Positions 59,328 through 64,000 of a stretch of 64,000 nucleotides of DNA are shown here, piece after piece (the stretch's first letter is position 1; each line of letters opens with the position of its first letter). The DNA lies in the NCBI GenBank assembly GCA_048594975.1, contig JBMDXQ010000101.1, positions 127,283-191,282 of the forward strand, written 5' to 3'. The notes under the pieces were generated by a model. That model saw only the letters and a program-made list of their open reading frames with translations, was not told where the DNA came from and ran no database searches. The translations under genes were made by a program, and so were the position numbers. Origin of the DNA: JBMDXB01 sp048594975. GTDB lineage: Bacteria; Acidobacteriota; Vicinamibacteria; Vicinamibacterales; 2-12-FULL-66-21.

Positions 59328-60269
59328 CTAATGTGCCCGTTCGAGCTTGAGGCGGATGTTCACGAAGTTGTAGGGGGGCCACGGCCCCGTGTACTTGAAC
59401 GTGAGCTTCTCGTGTTTCTGGCCGATGTCCTTCACGCGGGCATCGAAGGCCTGCTCCACGCTGCGGCCCACGAGAAACGCCGCATTCATGATCATACGGT
59501 CCCCGATCGGCTTGTTCGATCGCGACGCGATCGAGACATCGCGAAGCGCCTCGAAGATCTCCGCTACGTAGCGCTCCGAGCGCAACTGCAGCGCCGCGTC
59601 GACGAGGCGGCCGTATTGCATGCGCGCGAAGTGCGTCGATCCCCTCTGGCTGGAGATCTCCCCCTTCAGGCGCCGGATATCCTCGTCTTCCTCCTCGATT
59701 TCGCGGACGATCTGGTCGCGATCCCACAGGACCTTGAGGCCGAACTCGAACTTGTTCGCCATCTTGTCGAGGACGTCGGTGAACGCGTCGTACGCCGAGC
59801 GCAGCAGCTCGATGATGTCGTCGCCGGTCTTGAACACCGTGCCGAACGACATCGGGATGACGGTGTGCTGCTGCATGACGGTTTCATTGACGCGCTGGTG
59901 CGCGAGCACGTTGTCGCGCGTCGGGTCCTGAGCCACCATCGGCGTGTTCGAGACGACGGCCGCGATGTCGCGGTAGTGGACCGTGTGGACCTCGCTCGGC
60001 TCGGGGCCAATGCCGAGTGGTCCGAACGTCAGCGGGTGCTCCGACTTGATGATGCAATAGACGTACTTCCCTTCGGAGCCCTCCTCGGCCGCCGCGGACG
60101 CCACCGGCCGGGCAGGCCGCGCCGGCGGCAATCGCACGCGCTCGAGCGTGGCCCGTGCCGGACGCGCGGGCGAGGACCCTCTCGACTGCGGCAGCCGCTC
60201 GCGCGCTGCCGGCCTGGCGGCCTTCGTTTTCACTGTCTGCCTCGTCGCCTTCTTCTGCGTCTTCGCCAT
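59328..60269 (-). CDS. Gas vesicle protein GvpF/GvpL
   Basis: GvpF/L proteins are accessory gas vesicle proteins thought to bind GvpA and help assembly. The 313-residue product has a basic, Pro/Ala/Arg-rich extension of about 65 residues, then the family core from KYVYCIIKSEHPLTF. It includes HYRDIAAVVSNTP near residue 98, VMQQHTVIPMSFGTVFKTGDD near residue 130, VLWDRDQIVREI near residue 183 and GPWPPYNFVNIRL at the C-terminus, the signature GPWPPYxF ending. It lies 31 bases after the response regulator gene and is the last gene of the operon. Confidence 0.93.
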   Translation of the reverse strand: MAKTQKKATRQTVKTKAARPAARERLPQSRGSSPARPARATLERVRLPPARPARPVASAAAEEGSEGKYVYCIIKSEHPLTFGPLGIGPEPSEVHTVHYRDIAAVVSNTPMVAQDPTRDNVLAHQRVNETVMQQHTVIPMSFGTVFKTGDDIIELLRSAYDAFTDVLDKMANKFEFGLKVLWDRDQIVREIEEEDEDIRRLKGEISSQRGSTHFARMQYGRLVDAALQLRSERYVAEIFEALRDVSIASRSNKPIGDRMIMNAAFLVGRSVEQAFDARVKDIGQKHEKLTFKYTGPWPPYNFVNIRLKLERAH

Positions 60270-60300
60270 AATTGGTCAGCTCACCCCGACGGCTGCGCCC

Positions 60301-60732
60301 TCAGGTGCGCGTCTGCTGCTTCACGTCTGATCCTCCGGCCGCAGATCCCAGATCGAGCATGCGTCTGATTTCGGCCACGAGCACGTCCGGAAGGCACGGT
60401 TTGGTGACGAAGGAATCGCACCCCGCCTGCCGCGCGTCTGCAGCGTGGCCTGCCAAGGCGTGCCCGGTCAGCGCCACGATCGGAATGTGGCGCGTGCGCT
60501 CATGCTCCTTCAGCCGCCGCGTGGCTTCCCAGCCGTCCATCTTCGGCAGTGCAAGGTCCATCAGGATGATGTCGGGCATCAACTCCAGCGACATGTCGAT
60601 GGCCTCCACTCCGTTGGTGGCTTCGGCAACCTCGAATCCGGAGAACTGCAGGTAGGCCGTGTACATTTCGCGCGCGTCCTGGTAGTCCTCCACGACCAGT
60701 ACGAGAGGCAGCGCCCTGTCGGTTTCGGTCAT
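60301..60732 (-). CDS. Single-domain response regulator
   Basis: The 143-residue protein is a receiver domain alone. VLVVEDYQDAREMY gives the acidic pocket, LMDLALPKMDGWEA near residue 58 the phospho-accepting aspartate, VALTGHALAGHA near residue 86 the switch threonine, and SFVTKPC near residue 108 the conserved lysine. With no output domain it must act through a partner protein. The ATG overlaps the histidine kinase stop as ATGA, so the two are made together inside the gas vesicle operon. Confidence 0.94.
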   Translation of the reverse strand: MTETDRALPLVLVVEDYQDAREMYTAYLQFSGFEVAEATNGVEAIDMSLELMPDIILMDLALPKMDGWEATRRLKEHERTRHIPIVALTGHALAGHAADARQAGCDSFVTKPCLPDVLVAEIRRMLDLGSAAGGSDVKQQTRT

Positions 60733-62855
60733 CGCCGTCTGACTTTCGCTGGCAGCCGCAGCGTGAACTCCGATCCCTGCCCTGGTTCGCTCACGAGATC
60801 AATCGTGCCGCCGAGCATCTGCGCGAGCCGGCGGCAGATCGACAGGCCGAGGCCGGTGCCGCCATAGCTGCGCGCCGGCGAGGTGTCGAGCTGACGAAAG
60901 TCCTCGAAGACCTTCGCCTGGTCCGCCAGCGGGATGCCCACGCCGGTGTCGCGGACCGAGATCGCCACCAACTTCGCAGCCGGATCGTACGACGCGGCAA
61001 TCGTCACTTCCCCGGACGCAGTGAACTTCAGGGCGTTGCTGAGCAGGTTCAGCACGATCTGCTTGACCTTCTGCCGATCGCTCCTGAGCAGTGGCAGCTT
61101 GCCGCGAATATGCGTCGTCACCGAGAGAGTCGACCGCCGGATGATCGGCTCGAGCTCGGCCATCACCTCGTCTACCAGCTCAGGGACGTGCAACGAGGCG
61201 ATGTTCAGCGGCATGCGTCCCGCCTCGATCCTCGTAATGTCGAGGATGTCGTTGATGAGCGCGAGAAGATGACGCGAGTTCGAGTCGATACGCGACAGGC
61301 TCTTGCGCTGCGCATCGGACACCGGCCCGGTCACGCCGCTCAGCAGCATGTAGGTGTAGCCCAGGATCGCGTTGAGGGGCGTCCTGAACTCGTGCGACAT
61401 GTTCGCAAGGAACTGCGACTTCAGCGCAGACGCCTGCTCGAGGGCGATGTGCTGCCGCCGGAGCAGTTCGTTCTGCTCGGCCAGTTCCGCGGTCGCCTCC
61501 TGGACCTTCCGTTGCAGCTCCGCCGACGCCTGCTGCAAGCGCCCGTACAGCCGTGCCTTCTCGATCGCTTCCGTCTGGTCGTGGAGAATCGTCACGACCC
61601 ACATCAACTCTCCCTGCTCGGAAAGGATCTGTCCGGCGAGCCCTTCGACGGGCGACGGCCTGCCGGTGAGGGGATCGCTCAACTGGATCTCCCCGCGGTA
61701 CCGCGCCTCGCCGCTGCGGGTCAGCACGTTGGACACGAACGACGTCAGGTTGGCGCCATTGGCGCGCACGCGCCGCAATGCTGCCTCGCCCGCCCCAGCG
61801 GGAACGTTGAAGAGCCGCTCGCCGGGCTCGTTCATCAGCACGATGTCCCCTTCCTGGTTCGTCACCAGGATGGGATCGGCGACCGAATCGATGATCAGAT
61901 CGAGGCGGTGTCTTTCGTCACGGACCTCCGCCTGCGCGACGCGCAGGGTGCGGTAGCTCTCCTCGATCTCCTCGCGGGCGCGCGCAAGATCGGTGACGTT
62001 GCGAAGGATCGAGACCACATAGGTGCCCTGGCGTTCGTCCTTCGCCCGCGAACTGAGCAATTCAAACAGGAGATCCGACCCTTCGATTGGGTCGACGAGC
62101 AAGACCTCGCGCCGGGACAGCTCGCTCGGCGCGGCAGCGCTCGTCGACAGCGCGGCGGAGAACAGCATGTTGTTCAAACCCACCGCCCGCCGCCATCCCT
62201 CGCTGGCGTCCTCAGGCGCCGCGAACAGCTTCTCGGCGTGCGTGTTCGCGATGAGCAGCTTTCCTTCGTTGTCGGTCAGCAGGATCGCATCGGTGACGGC
62301 GTTGATGATGCTGTAGAGCAGCATCCGCTCCTGCCCGAACCGGGTGTCGGCGAGCGTCTGCCGTCCGAGGAGGCGCGAGACCTGGTTCGCCAGCAGACGC
62401 GCCAGCCACACGATGTCCGGATGCAGATCCGGTCCGCGGCTGCTCACGAGCAGCAGGCCGTACACCGTGGGATCCTCTTCGGCCTTGAGCGGGACGGCGT
62501 GGTGCGGCACACTCCCGAAGGGCCCGCGAGCCGACGGCTGGGGATCGACATACGTGGGCTCGGACCGGTCCATGGCGCGCATGAGCGGGTGGGTGCCCTG
62601 CTCGCGGTTCACTGCGAAATCCGCGATCGCCGACGCCGGCACACCGTGCTCGGCCACCGGCAGCAGCGGACCGCCGCCGGCCTCGGCGACGAGCACGAGC
62701 GCTTTCTCGACGCCAGCATGGGCAGCGAGCCAATCGACAGCCCGCCGTGCCGATGCCTGCAGGTCGGTGTTGGTCAGCAGGAACTCCGCGAGCGCGAGCT
62801 TCGCTTCTATCTCGACGCCGTGGAACCGGACGGCCGGCGCTGTGGACCGGAGCAC
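60729..62855 (-). CDS. Histidine kinase with GAF and two PAS-type sensor domains
   Basis: The 708-residue protein has no membrane span and is probably cytoplasmic. A GAF-like domain covers about residues 20-165, PAS-like domains about 175-300 (YSIINAVTDAILLTDNEGK) and 310-440 (DLIIDSVADPILVTNQEGD), then a coiled coil. HisKA follows with the phospho-histidine in FLANMSHEFRTPLNAILG near residue 485. The ATPase domain has IVLNLLSNALKF (N box), RDTGVGIP and YGGTGLGLSICRR. GTG at 62855 has AAGGA six bases upstream and lies three bases after gvpA, so kinase expression is tied to vesicle genes. It may sense redox or small ligands through GAF/PAS. Confidence 0.93.
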   Translation of the reverse strand: MLRSTAPAVRFHGVEIEAKLALAEFLLTNTDLQASARRAVDWLAAHAGVEKALVLVAEAGGGPLLPVAEHGVPASAIADFAVNREQGTHPLMRAMDRSEPTYVDPQPSARGPFGSVPHHAVPLKAEEDPTVYGLLLVSSRGPDLHPDIVWLARLLANQVSRLLGRQTLADTRFGQERMLLYSIINAVTDAILLTDNEGKLLIANTHAEKLFAAPEDASEGWRRAVGLNNMLFSAALSTSAAAPSELSRREVLLVDPIEGSDLLFELLSSRAKDERQGTYVVSILRNVTDLARAREEIEESYRTLRVAQAEVRDERHRLDLIIDSVADPILVTNQEGDIVLMNEPGERLFNVPAGAGEAALRRVRANGANLTSFVSNVLTRSGEARYRGEIQLSDPLTGRPSPVEGLAGQILSEQGELMWVVTILHDQTEAIEKARLYGRLQQASAELQRKVQEATAELAEQNELLRRQHIALEQASALKSQFLANMSHEFRTPLNAILGYTYMLLSGVTGPVSDAQRKSLSRIDSNSRHLLALINDILDITRIEAGRMPLNIASLHVPELVDEVMAELEPIIRRSTLSVTTHIRGKLPLLRSDRQKVKQIVLNLLSNALKFTASGEVTIAASYDPAAKLVAISVRDTGVGIPLADQAKVFEDFRQLDTSPARSYGGTGLGLSICRRLAQMLGGTIDLVSEPGQGSEFTLRLPAKVRRR

Positions 62856-62858
62856 GTT

Positions 62859-63188
62859 CTATCCTTCCGCGGTGCGCCTCCGCGCACCCGCACGGCGGCT
62901 CTGAGTTGCCGCCAGCTCGGCGCTGAGTGCGGCGTTCTCCGCAATTACATCCTGATGCGCCGCCCGCTCCGGCTCCGACTGCGGCGGAGACACCGGTGCC
63001 ACCTGCCCGACTTCGGAGCACTTGAGGTATGTGTCGATGGAAGCGACGACGACCCGCGCTTCAACGGTAGTGAGATCGATGCCGGCCAGTGACACACGGA
63101 CCCACGCATCGATCACGATCCCCTTGTCCAGCACACGGTCGAGCACGTCAATGAGGCTCGTGCCGCCCGCTGCCCGTTCAACTGCCAT
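62859..63188 (-). CDS. gvpA: GvpA, gas vesicle structural protein with long C-terminal tail
   Basis: GvpA forms the ribbed wall of gas vesicles. The first 65 residues match the family closely: SLIDVLDRVLDKGIVIDAW, VRVSLAGIDLTTVEARVVVA and SIDTYLKCSEV. Typical GvpA is about 70 residues; this one has 109, with an added tail that is proline-rich and then helical and basic (ENAALSAELA, ARRRTAEG). ATG at 63188 (MAVERAAGG) is the family start, with GGGG nine bases upstream; an ATG three codons earlier is less likely. It overlaps the upstream gvpJ/M-like gene by 76 bases. Confidence 0.94.
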   Translation of the reverse strand: MAVERAAGGTSLIDVLDRVLDKGIVIDAWVRVSLAGIDLTTVEARVVVASIDTYLKCSEVGQVAPVSPPQSEPERAAHQDVIAENAALSAELAATQSRRAGARRRTAEG

Positions 63189-63523
63189 GCTCTGCATCCC
63201 CGCAGCCGGGCCGGCCGCGACCGTGGCGCCACCGGTGCGGTCAGCGCCTCGACCTTATCGAACCGTCGGATGTGCGCGCGGAACCCGTGTCCCGCGATGT
63301 CTCCGCGCTCGCTCCTGAGGTACAGTTCGCGGTCGCAGCGCCGCCAGTCGAGGCGAATCTCCTGCACCTTGTCGCGCGAACAGACGAGCAGGCGAATCCG
63401 GATCGTGAGCAGCTCGACCTCGGCGGGCGACACCTCGATGCCCCCAACGAACACCGGCTTCTTGTCGAGCACGTCGACGAAGCCGGTGGCGCGGTGATGG
63501 GACGTCGAAAGGCCCAAACCCAT
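63113..63523 (-). CDS. GvpJ/GvpM-like minor gas vesicle protein
   Basis: The 136-residue product has a GvpA-superfamily core at about residues 10-60: ATGFVDVLDKKPVFVGGIEV and ELLTIRIRLLVCSRDKVQEI, followed by RLDW, the ending typical of GvpJ and GvpM. The rest is basic and unlike known proteins. Its last 25 codons read through the start of gvpA in another frame, a 76-base overlap. The start ATG at 63523 lies next to a -10-like box, so the message may be leaderless. The exact C-terminus is less certain than the core. Confidence 0.75.
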   Translation of the reverse strand: MGLGLSTSHHRATGFVDVLDKKPVFVGGIEVSPAEVELLTIRIRLLVCSRDKVQEIRLDWRRCDRELYLRSERGDIAGHGFRAHIRRFDKVEALTAPVAPRSRPARLRGCRAWQLNGQRAARASLTCSTVCWTRGS

Positions 63524-63562
63524 GAGGCAGCGACTATACCTGCACGCCCATGAGGCAGGCAA
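63519..63562 (-). promoter_or_regulatory. Putative gas vesicle operon promoter with a 12-base direct repeat
   Basis: Read on the minus strand, TTGCCT (63562-63557) is followed after 18 bases by TATAGT (63538-63533). Transcription would start near 63526, three bases before the ATG of the gvpJ/M-like gene. The plus-strand sequence CCCATGAGGCAG occurs twice, at about 63519 and 63547, overlapping the start codon and the -35 region; this could be a regulator site. Confidence 0.5.
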
Positions 63563-63621
63563 CGCCTCGTGCCGCTGCGGGCATGGCTGGACTCCATGCC
63601 AACGGTTGAGCTTGAGAGCGG

Positions 63622-64000
63622 CTACCTTCTGGCGGTTCCGGGTTCGGAAATCTTCTCGACAAGCTCGCCGGTCGTCCGGTCACGGTGGACGCGTGTCGCC
63701 ACGTCCGCCTGGGCAATGATCCCGCTGAGCTTGCCGTCGCGATCGACCACAGGCATCCGGCGAACCTGACGCTCCGCCATCAGCGAGACCGCCTTGCTGA
63801 CATCGTCGTCTTCGCGGACGCAAGCCGGATGCGGGGTCATCGCGTCGCTGACCTTCGCCGCCTCGACATTGCGGCCGTTCGCCAAAACGTTGACCACGAG
63901 GTCGCGGTCGGTCACGATCCCGGCAAGCCGCCGCGAGTTGCGCGACTCGACCACGGGCACCGACCCCACGTCTTCCCGCTTCATGATATCGGCGGCCTGA
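63622..64000 (-). CDS. CBS-domain pair protein (5' end cut by window edge)
   Basis: The frame is open to the right edge (about 126 codons seen) and shows two CBS domains, which bind adenine nucleotides or similar ligands. The first has GSVPVVESRNSRRLAGIVTD, the second AVSLMAERQVRRMPVVDRDG with SGIIAQADVA. The visible part ends VEKISEPGTARR. Nothing shows a catalytic domain; stand-alone CBS pairs of this kind are common stress or regulatory proteins. It lies 98 bases upstream of the gas vesicle genes and in the same direction. Confidence 0.92.
   Translation of the reverse strand, partial: QAADIMKREDVGSVPVVESRNSRRLAGIVTDRDLVVNVLANGRNVEAAKVSDAMTPHPACVREDDDVSKAVSLMAERQVRRMPVVDRDGKLSGIIAQADVATRVHRDRTTGELVEKISEPGTARR

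Noticed and set aside
63241..63597. A 118-codon minus-strand frame overlapping the gvpJ/M-like gene
   Set aside because: It has no gas vesicle motif; the alternate frame contains the conserved GvpA-superfamily core.

Overview
The window is GC-rich bacterial chromosome, densely packed with genes that often overlap by 1 or 4 bases and frequently start with GTG or TTG. No phage, insertion sequence, CRISPR array, rRNA or tRNA was recognised. The MurE substrate motif predicts meso-DAP peptidoglycan, and the overall gene style (fused 2-oxoacid dehydrogenase E1, many GT-C membrane glycosyltransferases, PASTA-bearing FtsI) would suit an Acidobacteriota-like bacterium. That taxonomic placement is inference only; no rRNA is present to test it.

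Region 1 (1-11803, minus strand) is a division and cell wall (dcw) operon read from right to left: mraZ, rsmH, ftsL, ftsI, murE, murF, mraY, murD, a 271-base gap with an inverted repeat, ftsW, and murG cut by the left edge. A well-formed sigma-70-type promoter and three 10-base-spaced MraZ boxes precede mraZ.

Region 2 (11951-50139) starts with a YchF-like GTPase and continues into about 37 kb of surface-glycan genes. It holds GT4, GT2 and GT9 glycosyltransferases, polyprenyl-phosphate sugar synthases, five large membrane proteins of GT-C type, two nucleotide-sugar epimerase-type enzymes, a DegT aminotransferase, an O-acetylation pair (SGNH plus MBOAT), a Wzx-like flippase, two polysaccharide deacetylases, three radical SAM enzymes, three methyltransferases and a GNAT protein. 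The parts suggest assembly, modification and flipping of an exopolysaccharide or glycolipid. No initiating phosphoglycosyltransferase, Wzy, Wzz or outer-membrane exporter was recognised here.

Region 3 (50240-59278) is mixed housekeeping: a YqeY protein, a candidate small RNA with an ECF-like promoter and a strong terminator, the lipid II flippase MurJ, an MFS transporter, a rhomboid protease, an SDR that lacks the usual catalytic residues, a cupin, a fused E1 alpha-beta dehydrogenase and a secreted propeller-like protein.

Region 4 (59328-63523, minus strand) is a compact gas vesicle operon: a GvpJ/M-like protein, GvpA, a hybrid-sensor-type histidine kinase without receiver, a single-domain response regulator and GvpF/L. 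A CBS-pair protein is cut by the right edge.

Five intergenic sites carry short repeats phased every seven bases, with different words at most sites. Two of them share longer blocks and look like members of one family.
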